A program made the translations under genes and the position numbers. Of a stretch of DNA of 64,000 nucleotides, positions 22,690 to 35,439 are shown one piece after another. The number at the start of each line of letters is the position of its first letter. Within the stretch, counting starts at the first letter, position 1. The DNA lies in assembly GCF_014529535.1 (NCBI RefSeq), contig NW_023503493.1:1178001-1242000 (forward strand). The letters run 5' to 3'. This stretch comes from Bradysia coprophila. Its lineage: Eukaryota > Arthropoda > Insecta > Diptera > Sciaridae. Under the pieces are notes generated by a model, which was given only the letters and a program-made list of their open reading frames with translations, was not told the DNA's origin and searched no databases.

Positions 22690-22870
22690 GGAGATGCGGG
22701 AAAACAGGAAAAGTGGGAAAATATGCAGTTTTATGTACGAAATCGATTTTCTTAAAAGTTAAATTTTTTTGTTCGTCTGGTCTCGTCAATACCTAACACG
22801 ATTTTTGAGTCTAACATTCGGAGATATGATTGAAAAACCAGTGAAAAACATAGCTAACGCCGACCCGTAC
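22690..22870. repeat. Interspersed repeat (GATGCGGGAAAACAGG family), copy 2
   Basis: Shares 'gatgcgggaaaacaggaaaa' followed by 'gtgggaaaatatgcagtttt' with 3370-3415 and continues with the related 'tgattgaaaaaccagtgaaa'. It lies about 290 bp downstream of the NDUFB8 stop codon. Confidence 0.6.
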
Positions 22871-23592
22871 GAAACACCTATTCGTATCAAAAGCCTTTAA
22901 TGTGAAACTCTTCATTTCTCTTACTTCATTTTCTTCTCTGCTGAAAAACTATTCTTCCTTTTAAATCACTTACATTATCCACTCTTTGCCTTGTTATCAT
23001 ATACAACTAAATTGCCGGAGGCAATATAGACAGCCCCGTACGAAGTCAAATTTCATAAATTCCTATTTAAACAGCTATATACCGCTATATTTACCTATAT
23101 TTCACTGTAAATAAACATTTCACAGAGGAATATGCTATTATATAGCTCTATATGCCTGTATATAGCTCAATATAGCTGTATATAGGTATATATAGATGTC
23201 CATATATGGAATCCCTGAAACCCCTCACACTTAACACATTATTTCCATGTTAACAGAAACTCTCTAAGCATCATTTTTCCCACTTTATATCACTTTTAAT
23301 AAAATCCAATATGGCCGCCGGCAGCCATTTTGTTAGGAGACCGGAAATAGTACCGACGCTTTACATTCGTTAATACCTTTCAAACAAAAAAAAAATCATG
23401 AAATTCGGTCAAAAATTTACTCGAGATATTGTCAAAATACACCACGTTCACTGTACTTCCGAGTAGCCAGATAAGAGCTCACTCCAAGAGACCTAGCTCA
23501 CGCTCCGGAGAACATAATTTCATTAAAAAAAATTTCCCTGATTGGTACGGTCAATACCTATCTAATAAAGCTAAAACAGACGAAATATGTTC
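22871..23592. repeat. Composite repeat and low-complexity TATAG region
   Basis: Contains a 'gccccgtacgaagtc' word (about 23033) reminiscent of the GTACGAAGTAC family, then a TATAGCTATATA-rich tract (about 23070-23210), then 'aatatggccgccggcagcc'. The sequence runs directly to the LTR insertion point at 23592. Together with 30224 onward it forms the original target locus. No gene. Confidence 0.5.
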
Positions 23593-23755
23593 TGTAGAAT
23601 AAAATAAGACTACTCGCTTCAATGGTTGTATATAGACTGCTTTATTAAGTATATTATTAACATTAATGTCTAACGTGCATACATTATAATATCTCTCTTT
23701 ACTAAACATTACTCTTTATTAACCATAGGGTTAATGAGTGCGGCATGGCACTACA
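23593..23755 (-). repeat. 3' LTR of the LARD-like element
   Basis: 163 bp, TG..CA-type ends with short inverted tips TGTAG/CTACA. Appears identical to 30057-30219. The adjacent interior on the minus strand carries the purine-rich AAGAAGGGTGA. A possible AATAAA-like signal occurs within (gaataaaataag at the end, minus-strand reading uncertain). Confidence 0.85.
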
Positions 23756-26700
23756 TCACCCTTCTTGAGAAAGAGTGACGACACATTGACAATTGGAGTC
23801 ACTCGTCTAACAAATATAATTTCAATGTCTAATAAACTTAGCAATAATAAAAATAATAAACTAATAAAATAACGAATGGAAAATGTAATAAACTTTCAAG
23901 TTGTAATATTTCATCAAGCTCTGGCTTTCCTTCCCCCATCTTTTTGATTTGAAATTTTATTTGGTAATATACACGATAGGTGACAATACACCATTTAATA
24001 AGGTTATAAAGAAAATAAAAGCTAGGAAAATGTAGAATAAAAGTACAAATTTCGATTAGAATGGTTGATGTGATATGATAATGAATGGTAAGCGGGTCAA
24101 GATTCACAATAATACAAAACTTTGATTTTTTTTATATTTGTTATAAGGAGTATATATTTGGAATAGCGTTGTGGACGTTTGATAAGGTTCATACCAATGC
24201 TTAAATACAGAGTAGCTAATTCTGTATTCAATCATTTAGGTGGGATGTCAAATAATGTAGCATGTAAAATTTTCAAATTGATCAACAAGTTCATGACGCT
24301 TGTATCACTCAATTAAACATGTCTAAATAAATGCTCTGTGGGTGAGGTAAGGTATGTTTCAAGGGATGAGGTGAGCAAGGAAAATTTGTATAGTGATTAT
24401 GTTAACATTTGATGTTACATGAGATTCTGTATTACCATTTTAATTTATCTTTCAGAAGAAAAAGTTCTTTTTTTTTTTTTTTTTTGCATCATTCTCCAAA
24501 TTAATCATTATTGAACAAAACTGGAAGGAGGTAGCCAATTATTTCATCTTGTTGTACTAATTTCATAGCGTATCAATAGCATCATATTTTTCATTTGCGA
24601 TTCTGATAAAATAAATGATTTCAAATAAATTTTCGAAATCGTATGAATCAAAAAAAAAATTTCGCCATTCGTGCTACAAGGTAAAATATCTCAAACAAAA
24701 TTGTCAATTTTGATTAATTCATTAATTCAGTTTCATCAAAAAAAAATCCCATCTCTGTTTTTATGCATTCACGTGGGTCCTTTTCGACGACAATCTTTAT
24801 TAAAAACTATAGAAAAATTATCACTTTTCGTGAACGTGAAATAGAAACATTTTCACCATTGTCGAGACTGTGGGGACTGCCCATATGCCTCAAGAATTAG
24901 ATCCAAAATCTCTACTTTCATTAATCCACTCACTTATAATTAATATCGTACACTAAGAAGTCGACTTGTTTAAAATTAACTTAAACTAAATATCGATTTA
25001 TGCCATTTCGATATTACGATACCACTTCTTTCATAATTTCATTTTTTTTCATTGGTATTTGGCCGTTTTTCGCTTTGTGAAACAGTTGGTTCTATTAATT
25101 ATGTTTGATAAAATGTTTAATAATTTTGAATTTTTTTGTATTTAACAATGTAGCAAAAAAAACAATTTTAATACAATAACCCTATCTTGCATGAAAAAAA
25201 AACTTCATCGGACTTGTCAAAAATTTTCAGAAAAATGCGTTTGAGAAGATTTAAAATTCAAATATCGAAAGTTTGATTTTCAATCGCATACCTCTTCACT
25301 TTACTGTTTTCCATTTCACTTAGATATTCAAAAGTTCAGCTCGTTAGGATTTTTTTTTATACGAAAATTAAGTTTTATACTTGGCTAGAGTTCAATAAAT
25401 GTTCAATTTTTCCTAGATTTTCAAAATAATTTTCTGGATTGAAATTTAAGTTTTCATAATTAATTAGATTATCTTTTATGTTTGTCCTTTTTCTTTTTTT
25501 CTTTTTTTTTGTTTTGATCAGTTATCATTATAGTTTGGCTTTATTATCATTCATCATTTGGCTTTTCATTTCGATTCATTTTTCAAAGGATTGTCATAAT
25601 TTCAGATGTACCTTGCCAAATAATATATTTTTATAAATGCGCAATTCAATATTTTTCTCTACCCGTTAATAATAATTTATAGTTCTCATTGAACCATAGC
25701 CTGTAGCGAATCAATTTCATATTTCAAATAATAATAGTGTACACTTTTCAAAACGACATCAGATTTATTCAGTAGCTTTCTTTATTCCATCTAAATTGTT
25801 ACTTTTTTTTTCTACGTTTGTTCATCATATCATATAGTCATTTAATTCATAAATTCATTAATTACAACTTTTTCATAACATTCATATCAGATTCAAAACA
25901 AGCAATCAGTTAACCAAATCCATTTTCAGACTTCAATTAGTTTACAATCATCGTCATTCATTCTATGTCGCACGGGAGAGGCTACTAGGTCTTTTGGTAT
26001 CATCTGTTACATATAAAGATAATCTACTGTTTCACTACCAATGTTACATTTGTATTTTCTATTCTCTTTCGTTATTCAATAATCATTTTTTTTTTTTATT
26101 TATTAGCCATATAACTATTCATTTGTTAATTTCATTGCTTTCATCATTACATATTTTGTATCTGTCATAATGCTTGTTTATCATCATCATCATCAATACG
26201 TTTAAAATTCTCATATTATTCTTAATCTCTTCTTTTGTTTTAATTCACAATTCGTTCATGTTTTCATCTCAATATATTTCATAATTTTACATTTTTCATC
26301 CTTTTATCGCATATACATTCAAAATTTCAAATTCGTTTTTTTTTTTTATTCGTTTACCTTTTTCCTATTGGAGTAAAGACATATTCTATGTTTTATTTCA
26401 ATACTTTCTCATTTTCATATATCTGTTTTGTTTAATTTTATATCATTTCATTTCACAAAGCTCATAAAAGTGAAATACAGTGTTTTGCGTGTTTCAATTC
26501 TTAATTTCTATCTGTTCCTTTTTGTAATCTTAATATTGCAATTTCATTTTCTTTTTTTTTCAATTTATAACTTGTTTCTTGTTTCATCAATTCATTATTT
26601 CGTAACATTTTTATTAGTTGACTTGAGGTTAAATTTAGTTCCATATGCCAAAAAAAATTAAAAATTCCAAAATGAATCATTCGAAAAAAAAGTTCCGGTC

Positions 26701-27479
26701 GATTTCTCTTCTTTCAATCACTACTATATGAGAGAACGCAACGTTGATTACATGAATATCTCAATATCATAGTGCAAAGTGCGCTAAAAAAAACTTTTCT
26801 CTTTTTTCTCAAATTTTTATTAATTTTAAAAATCGTTTTAATTTGAAACTTCAATTGAATTTATAAAGTATTATACTTTGATACATTTAATAGCAAAATG
26901 CAAAATAGAGTCAATCAATTTACTCAAATTCATTTCATGACATTAGGATCATCTGAGCAAAGTATCTAAATCAATCCGTCGTTTAAGATAAGATTTTCAG
27001 GACAGATTGCCGTAAATTTCACAAAAAAAATTATATTATCAATCAAAAATTAAATTTACCATCAATATTACGCCTTGCTTCAAGTTCGCACATTCAAAAC
27101 TTCTCGAATAAAAGTATATATGAAGTATAATTGTAAATTTAAAAAAAAAACAATCGTTTAAATTTGCATTTCAATGTCCCAAACTTTCTAATTTTTTTTA
27201 AGTTTTTAAACATTCAATCTTTTCGAAAAAATACATGAGTTTCTACTCTCAATTATTCTCAAATTTCTCAAACGTAAACATTGACACTTTAATTTAATTT
27301 CTTTTTAATTTATTCATGTATTTTATTCATTGTTTCATTATTCGCATTTTTTTTTTGTTTTTCTCTTTTTCCCATTTTTTTTTATTCATTTATTGCACAA
27401 AGTCATCGGAATTTTTTCCTTTTCTCCTCATTCAACGAATTTCTATTCAGATTTCAAAATTCTCATTAAGACCAGTGTA

Positions 27480-27640
27480 CGAACGGACGCCCAAATGGCG
27501 TAGAAAAAGCTGACTTCGCGCAGACAGTGCGCCACCGGCAATTTGAAAAGATCTTTAAAACCGTAACACTTGACGGAATGCGAATATTCTAAAGTACTTA
27601 TGTTCTCAAAAGGATCTGTGCAGCCTTTTCTTCTTTCTTT
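27480..27640. other. Higher-GC island inside the LARD interior
   Basis: A stretch of roughly 160 bp has clearly higher GC content than the surrounding T-rich interior and is open on the minus strand (27652-27443, 69 codons, with DPFENISTLEYSHSVKCYGF). I recognise no family. It may be a captured host fragment or a conserved structural part of the element. Confidence 0.35.
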
Positions 27641-28010
27641 TTTTTTCTTCATCTTTCATAGGTTTCCATTGCAATTTAATCAATTTGAACGAGATTATAT
27701 AACACTAATTTCTTAAAACCGAAAATAAGATAACCGTCTCTTCATTCGTCTTTCACTATTCTCAAAACTTGACGTGTGGTTTCAATGTTGGATTATGTAA
27801 TTTTCTTTTCAAGCAATAAAATAACATATACAATTGATTTCCGTAAGGTGATATAGTCATAAACAAATTAGTTCGAAAAAGAAATCCTTTAAAAAAATTA
27901 TTAATGAGCAAAAAAATCCTTTCAAGAATGTTATATCGTGTAAATTTCCATTTTTAACTTAAAATATTAATTTTTCAACCATCATAGATCATTGAAGTTC
28001 AAGTTCAAAT

Positions 28011-28041
<31 letters not shown>

Positions 28042-30056
28042 ATTATTTTCAAGTAAATATCAGAATAGACCGATAAAAGATTTACGTGTATGTAAGAATT
28101 TCTGAGCTTCCATTACATATACAAATTACATAACCGTACTGGTTTCTTTTCTTTCTTTTTTTTTCAAAAAAATCTTCATTCATTCCATTTTTCAACTTTC
28201 AATGTATCTGCAATATCATCTCTTCCATCTACACTACCAGCACTTCAATTTGTGGTCAAAATTTGATTCAACTTTTTTTTTTTTCAGATATCATTCTACC
28301 ATGAAATTTCTACCTCTCTTTCAGAAAAATAAGCGTTTTCAAGTTTCGATTTCAATTTTTGATCAGATCTTCTTTTCTTCTCTTTTTTTTTTTTAATGCT
28401 TTCAATAGCTAAGCCACCAAATTTAACACCTTTACAAAATTCTTCAACATTAACTTCATACAATTATTTTCCGTCATACCTCAATTCTAGTTCGTTTCAA
28501 AGTTCATAATTCGTCATTCAATTTCAAAGTTCGTTATCAAAATTTTTACATAAGTATCTATACAGCATTTTTTTTTTATAAAGAAATTATTCTAATTAGT
28601 TTTTAGATTTACAGCATTCATTAAGTAATCCAAAGCTTCAAATTTCAAATTTCATTTCGTTACTCAATTTCAAATTTCTATCAAAATGTATTGCTTTCAT
28701 ATAAATATTCATATCGTATTTATCAAAAAATCGAAGTCATATCTCAACTCTTCAATTTAATCCTTCAATTCAGTCAATTTCAAAGTGCCCAACCAAAAAT
28801 TTTCGTACCAACACTGACACCGTTAAATTTTGAAAAGTACAAAATCATCTCTCAGTTCTTCATTTAATATCAAGGTTCCATTTCAAAAGTTTTCAAAGTT
28901 CAAATTTAAGCTTTCTACATTTATGTCTTCAGACCATAACAACTATGGAGATGCCATTTCAAAAACCGAATATATTAAGAAATTGAAATTTCATTTTTTT
29001 TTTCATGTAGTAATAAACTACATCATATGCATGAATTATGTTTTGATTAGCAAATAATATACATTTTCACTTTCATTGCAATTCATGGTATCGCATTTCT
29101 TTCAAGCAAATTGTTATTGCAACAATCAAATCATGCTTTGATCAGCAAAAACCTTACTTTATGTTGTCGCGTTTCAACTAAAATGTTTTTTTTTTTTTTT
29201 TTAACATCCGCTCATGTTGGCGTGGCTCAATTTTTTTTCACCACTTTGATCATAAAAATTTCAAATTTTTCACAAACAATTCTTCATTTTACATATATCA
29301 TTCTTTCTTTTCTTTTTCACATTTAGAGGCACCAATATGGATAAACATGAATACGAATACCAATTAATATCTTCACTCTCGTCTTAACAATAATTTCATG
29401 TCATCACTTTTACAGATTCTTTTTTTTTTAACCAATATGAGTAAACATTTTCACAATTGTCTCAAGAATAATCTCGTTTTTATACTTTCGTCCACCATAT
29501 TTTCTACAAATTGATACCTTTTTTAATTTCTCGTTTCATGTCTGTTACCATTTCCATTATAAATTGCTTGCATTTATCGTTTTAGAATCGTCCGAAAGAT
29601 TTGATCTCACATTGTTGTCCAAAGGAAGTCTTCACAGGTGCCATTGTTCGATTGCTTCTTGTTGTTTCGGTTTTCGTCAAAACCGCCAAAAAGTCGCTGC
29701 CTGGACTCGGATTTCTGGTCCAACCGAGGTCGCAGTGCCCAAGTTTATATTCAGCCAATCAGCATTTTCATTTTTTTTTCATGTGACGCGGGTCAGTAAT
29801 TCTTCACCGTTTTTAGTTTTTGTTGGTTTTCTAACACATCATATTTATTTTCTATCACTCTGTTCAACTTTCTTTCAACTTTCAGCATTTAAATTTCAAT
29901 TTTTAATTCAATCTTCAACATATAAATTTATCATTTTTCACTTCAGGTAAAATTTCTTTTACTGAACCGCAATTTTATATAAATACTTTGAGGTTCTTTT
30001 TTTTCTTTTACTGCACAGCCAGCGGAATGCTGACTGTGCAGGCCTGCGGGTCGCCA

Positions 30057-30219
30057 TGTAGAATAAAATAAGACTACTCGCTTCAATGGTTGTATATAGA
30101 CTGCTTTATTAAGTATATTATTAACATTAATGTCTAACGTGCATACATTATAATATCTCTCTTTACTAAACATTACTCTTTATTAACCATAGGGTTAATG
30201 AGTGCGGCATGGCACTACA
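30057..30219 (-). repeat. 5' LTR of the LARD-like element
   Basis: 163 bp, apparently identical to 23593-23755. On the minus strand it is followed by TGGCGACCCGCAGGCCTGC, resembling tRNA primer-binding sites of insect LTR elements, and then by the moderately GC-rich leader (about 30055-29560). Confidence 0.85.
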
Positions 30220-30223
30220 GTTC

Positions 30224-30715
30224 AAATGTGGCCGACCTACAAGCAAAAACTGCTTGCCGCCCTGTGCCTGTTCCACACCAAGGGGTCTAACTCACGAGTC
30301 GGTCATCCGATTTCCATAAACTTTTTTTTTGTCGATCGGTATTGTAAATACCTTTTATTTGACGTATCACTTACAAGTTTAGCGTTTAAATGTCCGGAGA
30401 TATCTTCGAAAAACCGTAAAGCACTTATTGGGCCACAGCTCGGGAGGGGTCAATCCAAAATCACTCATCTTCGAACTTAGCCTGTCTTTTGACATTACCA
30501 AACGGGAAAAAAAAGAATTTTCAAAATCGGATGCGTTTTACTCAAGTTATCGTGCAGACAGACAGACGGACAGACGGACAGACGGACATTTTTTTTTTCG
30601 CGGATTTGGCATCTCTAGACAACCACAATAGGTTTCCCCTTACTCAGGGAGTCCAATTCGACGTGTTACAAACGTATGCGTAAACCTATAAGACCCCAGT
30701 ACTTCGTACGGGTCT
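30224..30715 (-). repeat. GTACGAAGTAC-family interspersed repeat, diverged minus-strand copy
   Basis: Read on the minus strand it begins TTTTTAGACCCGTACGAAGT, then 'ggggtcttataggtttacg', then a GTCCGTCTGTCTG run, 'cgataacttgagtaaaacgc' and 'aggctaagttcgaagatg', the same order of landmarks as 2098-2350 and 43622-43850. The LARD-like element inserted at its far end (GTTC at 30220). Confidence 0.65.
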
Positions 30716-30719
30716 AAAA

Positions 30720-30722
<3 letters not shown>

Positions 30723-30753
<31 letters not shown>
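30723..30753. repeat. (GA)n microsatellite
   Basis: About 15 consecutive GA dinucleotides directly beside the start of the GTACGAAGTAC-family copy. Confidence 0.95.
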
Positions 30754-30755
<2 letters not shown>

Positions 30756-31679
30756 AAAGTTCAATTCACTTATTAATAGTTTTAATAATTTTGCATTTCG
30801 ATAGATATACTACCTTCCAATGCAGGTAGATATTTGAAAATGGATGGATAATTAGTATCGATTGTCGGTTGACGACTGGCAGTGCGATCGCATGCCAAAA
30901 ATTGTGTGCAAGCTTAACATAGCCAACTTCGCAAAGAGCGGAAGTTTTTGAATTATTCCCTTGATTGAAAGTCAGGGTCTTACACCAGAAAATACCGAAA
31001 AATGTGGGTAACAAAATGCTATGAAAAACGTTAAATGTGGGTAACAGTTTTTCGTTGAAGGCACGATAACTTGAGTAATTCTCAACCAATTTGGATGATA
31101 ACGAATCTCTTGTAAATGTCCACAAAAATGACGAATCTTGCTTTAGAACCGAAGAGGTTCCAGATACAAGATTTGAACATCTGGAAAACCAAAGAATCAA
31201 AGTTCAAAACTAGTTTTGACTGGATTCTTGCGACCAATGTCGATCAAATCGAGTCAAGCATATAAATCACGGAGGTAAATGAGAATCCGAAAAACCGCGT
31301 GCAGCCCAAGTTTCATGTGAATTCGAGTGCAGTGCAAGTTCATTATAGCACCTCCGATTTCAATAAAAATTTCGCGGTGGTGAAATACTCGTCCAACATT
31401 CGTGCGATCAAATTCACCACATTCCATCAATTCTATAGAAATCGTTAGCGCTTCATCAAAGGAAATATTTGGCACTGCACTCAAATTCATCCGGAAAGTT
31501 CAGGTCTTGTGACGTAAGTTTAGAAAGAAAAGTTGACGTGCGGTGATACTGGCTTTATTCAGACCGGTTCGATCGTTTTTTATCCAAATTTCCAATAAGC
31601 TTTATGTATAGTCCGCCAGCGTCAGATTTCATATCAAGTTTGACCTGATTACTGAATGCAGACTTAAGGTCAATGCTGC
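30754..31679. other. No supported gene
   Basis: Open frames on the minus strand (31200-30766, 31490-31254) lack recognisable domains. A stretch near 31262-31345 ('aaatcacgga', 'gtgaattcgagtgcagtgca') resembles 32415-32460 in TMEM185 intron 6, indicating repeat content. Confidence 0.45.
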
Positions 31680-31795
31680 TTCTTCAGTGCGTGGTGCTTC
31701 TGCAGTGCGTGGTGCTTCTGCAGTGCGTGGTGCTTCTGCAGTGCGTGGTGCTTCTGCAGTGCGTGGTGCTTCTCCAGTGTGTGGTGTTTCTACAA
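31680..31795. repeat. 18-bp minisatellite, about 6 copies
   Basis: Units of tgcttctgcagtgcgtgg repeat about six times with small changes at the ends (cttcttcag, tctccagtgtgtgg). Located about 320 bp beyond the TMEM185 stop codon, in its 3' flank. Not coding. Confidence 0.9.
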
Positions 31796-32111
31796 GTTCT
31801 TTTTATTTAACGGTTTACTGAGTTAAGGGCTACAACTTATAATGAAAATATTTTTTATCGGAATCTGTTAAGCATCGATGGATGCCTCCGAGACGTCGAG
31901 TGTTTTTTTTTCTAGCAAAACTCTCTGGACGTTAGAAATAAAATAAAAGATTTATTTACGAAAATACACTTCGTGTGAAGAGAGAGATTACAGTAAATGA
32001 ACAAATCAGTAAATTTTCGTACAAATCGCGCTTCTGTCTCCTCTATAAAACTTAAAAAAAAAAACCGTAAAACAGTAGATTGTAAAACTAATCGAATCCA
32101 CCCAACCCCAT
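31796..32111. other. 3' flank of TMEM185
   Basis: AT-rich sequence downstream of the stop codon on the minus strand. TTTTATT at 31942-31951 (AATAAAA on the minus strand) is a possible polyadenylation signal. Confidence 0.4.
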
Positions 32112-34582
32112 TCAATCAGGCATGTCAATACTGATGATCGGTACGACCGGCATATTTTTCTTGTTGAAAACTTTTTTATTCTTTTTGTCTCGCTTCGAAT
32201 GACGATCCATTTCATCGATTTGTGATGCGGGCGGTGCGGATGGTAAGTGTGCGTCCAACGGAACATTTTGCCCATTGTCGGTGTGAGCATCGGTATGGTA
32301 TGATATGTTGCCGTATTCTTGCAGTATTCGGCACAACAAAAATTGGCTGAAATTTTTCCGAATACCGAACCACCCTGGAAAGAATGAGATGATTGGTAGG
32401 TGCTACGTCAAGTGTATAAATCACGAAGGTTTCGGGTGAATTCAAGGGCAGCGCAAATTCATTATGAAAGTTGGGTTGCTCGTGTTTTTTGAAGCGCCAA
32501 CGCACTTCAAGCATGATGGTCTATTAGTTGTGAAATTTATGAAAATCGGATTTCATTAAATTTCACTAGTAATGGGCCCTGCCATGGGCGAATTCGGATT
32601 TCAATAAATTTAACGAAATTTCGTTAAATTTCTCAAATAATCGGCACTGCGAGAGGCGAATTAGGGCTTTGTTCAATTTCACTAGTAAAATGCCCTGCCA
32701 GGGTCTAATTAGGCTTTCGTTAAATTTCGTTAAACTTCGCAAAATTTCGTTGAATTTCACTAGTAATTGGCACTGCCTGGATGAAGTAGGATTTCATTAA
32801 ATTTAACGAAATTTCGTTAAATTTCTCAAATAATCGGCACTGCGAGAGGCGAATTAGGGCTTTGTTAAATTTCACTAGTAAAATGCCCTGCCAGGGTCTA
32901 ATTAGGCTTTCGTTAAATTTCGTTAAACTTCGCAAAATTTCGTTGAATTTCACTAGTAATTGGCACTGCCTGGATGAAGTAGGATTTCATTAAATTTAAC
33001 GAAATTTCGTTAAATTTCTCAAATAATCGGCACTGCGAGAGGCGAATTAGGGCTTTGTTAAATTTCACTGGTAAAATGCCCTGCCAGGGTCTAATCAGGC
33101 TTTCGTTAAATTTCGTTAAACTTCGCAAAATTTCGTTGAATTTCACTAGTAATTGGCCCTGCCATGGATGAAGTAGGATTTCAATAAACTTAACGAAATT
33201 TCGTTAAATTTTGCAAATAATCGGCACTAATAATAATTGTCTCTCGCAAATTAGGACTTTGGTGAATTTCGCAAATTTCATGAATCATAGGCCCTGCTAG
33301 AGTCTAATTAGGCTTTCGTTAAATTTCGTTTTAACGAAACTTTGTCAAACTTAACGAAATTTGGAGAAATTTAACGAAACATTGCGACGTTTACTCGAAG
33401 AAACTTACACTTGTTGCCTCCTTTGGCACTAAAACTGAGTAAAATTAAATTGAACAGCGCCAGTAGCAATGGACCAGATACAAATATGAATGGCCATTTG
33501 AGATCGCCGTCTAATTTATCGGCCAGCAAAACCTGAAACGGGATTCGTATTGTTGTGTCACTAAGTACGTACAGAGTTCCGGCACCACAACAAACCTGAT
33601 AAACAAGAATTGGAAGAACAGTAAAGGAATTGCCAACCGCCGAATTCAGCGCCGATTTTCGTTGTTGTTGCGATACTTGCGGTGACCGTAACAAAATGCC
33701 ACAAAATATGATGCTGTACAAGACACCTGTCCCGGATGAGGCAATTTCGATTAGAAAATTTAAAACTCTTTGCTGTTCGATCTGGACACTAACCGACTAA
33801 GCTCAAGCACAACACAATCCACAGTGGCACGAACACAACTTCCCAACTCCACGACACAAATCCGTCCAGTTTGAGTGGAAGAAAAACGAACTGCAACGCA
33901 TTCACGGCCAAAAACAATTCCAATTCAAAGGATCGATCGTGCTTCACACTCCAAATGCACGCTCCGACACTGGATATACTGCCGAATATCAGTGGTATGA
34001 ACACCAACACCCACAGATGACGGCCAGATGTTAGGCGATCGCAGGCCAGCAATTCAAACATAAGCAGAATCAGGTGCAACGACAACGATATCAGCATCGC
34101 TTTGAAGTGTGAATATGAGTCGCCTTCCAGTCTGACGGTGGAGATGGGATTAGTGGAAGAGACGAATATTCTCCAATGAATCGAGATGGTTAAACATACC
34201 TGTAGTGCGGATAACGACACCAAACTAATGCTCCGACTAAGGCGCCTAGCGTTGCCAGCGCTTTCCATATCCATAACGGAGCAAAAATGGTCCAATACGG
34301 CCAGTCTAATGGGAAAAACTTTGCAGTCAAATTCATTGTGCAGGTCAGTGCTTGCACTGAATTCTTACCAATAATACCATCGAGCCGTAGGCTGAACAAT
34401 ATTGTAAACGTGAACAAGCTGCAGTGAACTATGAATTTACTGAAACACAGGAGAAATGGGACGTTACATTCCGAATGGGAGAAAGATCCACTTGAAGTGG
34501 CGAGACTAGACGAAGTGATGGATATGACGGAACTAAATGGGTACCTTGGGTTAAAGTTCTGGAACAGCGACTGAAGATTCAT
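32112..34582 (-). CDS. TMEM185: Transmembrane protein 185 (TMEM185A/B family)
   Basis: Seven exons on the minus strand: 34582-34545, 34439-34369, 34305-34200, 34131-33794, 33726-33596, 33532-33409 and 32374-32112. All have GT-AG borders, phases agree and the model gives 356 residues, matching the roughly 350 of the family. It starts MNLQSLFQNFNPSKF and contains LFSLRLDGIID, the WPYWTIFAPLWIWK segment, FKAMLISLSLHLILLMFE, KHDRSFELELFLAVN and KGGNKWWFGIRKNF, and ends ISIDMPD, the family carboxy terminus. Many hydrophobic segments indicate a multi-pass membrane protein; its biochemical role is not established. Intron 6 (33408-32375) is enlarged to about 1 kb by a satellite array. The gene appears intact. 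Confidence 0.93.
32540..33385. repeat. 193-bp satellite in TMEM185 intron 6
   Basis: Units of 193 bp (for example corresponding points at 32760, 32953 and 33146) contain 'taacgaaatttcgttaaatt', 'ataatcggcactgcgagagg', 'aaatgccctgccagggtcta' and 'cgcaaaatttcgttgaattt'. About four units, the last diverged. Related arrays occur at 35440-36015 and 58190-58730. Open frames here are repeat artefacts. Confidence 0.9.
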
Positions 34583-35272
34583 TTTGTCGACGGATTATTC
34601 ACTGATTGAATGCATGGTCTCGGGTTTCGTATTTAATGTAGTACCTGCCGCGATAGGATACCGTGTCGTTTCACCAATTGTAAAATCCGTTTCAAGCATC
34701 AAAACATTGCAATGAAATGAACTTTTTCTCATTAAAAATTCAGTGACATTTGTGTCGCGCCAGTAGAACCATCTGACAGATTTGATCGGAAGCAGAATGA
34801 CAGTTGTAAAGAGTAGGCACCACTTGCACTGCTTGTTTGTAAACAAATGAATGTTTTGATTCGCAATTTATTGTAAAAAGACGTGAATTCTGTTATGAGA
34901 ACACCTGGACCAGGTAAACTGTTAGTCTAGTTGGTCTGTTGTATCGAGTAGTTCCATTGGTACTTTTTGGAGAATGAGTGTGTCAAACTCACTTTAAGAA
35001 CAGGCAAAAGAACAGAATTTAAATAAGAAGCCTCCATGACCTAGTAGTCCAAAATTCAGACGTTCCCTTATGAAATAAGAGGCCAAATGAAAGTTAATGA
35101 CATTTGTTCGATTTGTTCCTATGCCTGTTCTTGAAGTGCGTTGAAAGAGTCCAACAAGCGATTAGTGACTTGACATGGATGGCCCTTTGAATCCAAAGAA
35201 CCTACATAAACACTGAAGGCAATGCAAATCTTCAGCGATTCACGAAAAATAGTGAACCAGAGAATTGTTAAA
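34583..35272. other. Region upstream of TMEM185 with a palindrome
   Basis: No gene seen. A loose inverted pair ('ctttaagaacaggca' at about 34991 and 'tgcctgttcttgaag' at about 35123) marks a probable small element. The interval from 34583 to about 34850 is the likely promoter side of TMEM185, but no core promoter motif can be named. Confidence 0.45.
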
Positions 35273-35398
35273 TTGGTACGCTTGTGGCGAGAAGGAACAT
35301 GTGATTGACAGCTGGCACCTATGAGAGAGAATTTAACCAATTTCCTATGAAATTCTCTCGCATGCTTCTCGCATTCTCTCCCATACATGCGTACCTGC
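35273..35398. repeat. Palindromic MITE-like element, copy 2
   Basis: Related to 1160-1310: 'ttggtacgcttgtggcgaga', 'aggaacatgtgattgacagct', and the inverse end 'catacatgcgtacc'. The arms are less well matched than in the first copy. Confidence 0.55.
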
Positions 35399-35439
35399 TT
35401 AACGTTTTCCAAGTTGCTTGAAAATTTTTAATTTAATGG

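Larger units (their letters stand above)
23593..30219 (-). mobile_element. LARD-like LTR element, 6.6 kb, non-coding interior
   Basis: Two direct repeats of 163 bp (23593-23755 and 30057-30219) look identical by eye, start TGTAGAATAAAAT and end GGCATGGCACTACA. They are flanked by the 4-bp duplication GTTC (23589-23592 and 30220-30223). Read on the minus strand, the interior begins TGGCGACCCGCAGGCC, a typical primer-binding site, and ends AAGAAGGGTGA, a polypurine tract, so the element lies on the minus strand. The interior of 6.3 kb is extremely AT-rich (T-rich on plus) and no gag, protease, reverse transcriptase or integrase was recognised; the longest minus-strand frame near the 3' end (24107-23838, 89 codons) has no clear homologue. 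It fits a large retrotransposon derivative mobilised in trans. Confidence 0.85.

Noticed and set aside
23838-24107. Hydrophobic 89-codon frame near the 3' end of the LARD-like element, considered as an envelope remnant
   Set aside because: No recognisable motif, and strongly biased composition makes such frames likely by chance.
30766-31200. 145-codon minus-strand open frame
   Set aside because: No similarity to a known family and adjoining sequence recurs as repeat; not enough to call a gene.
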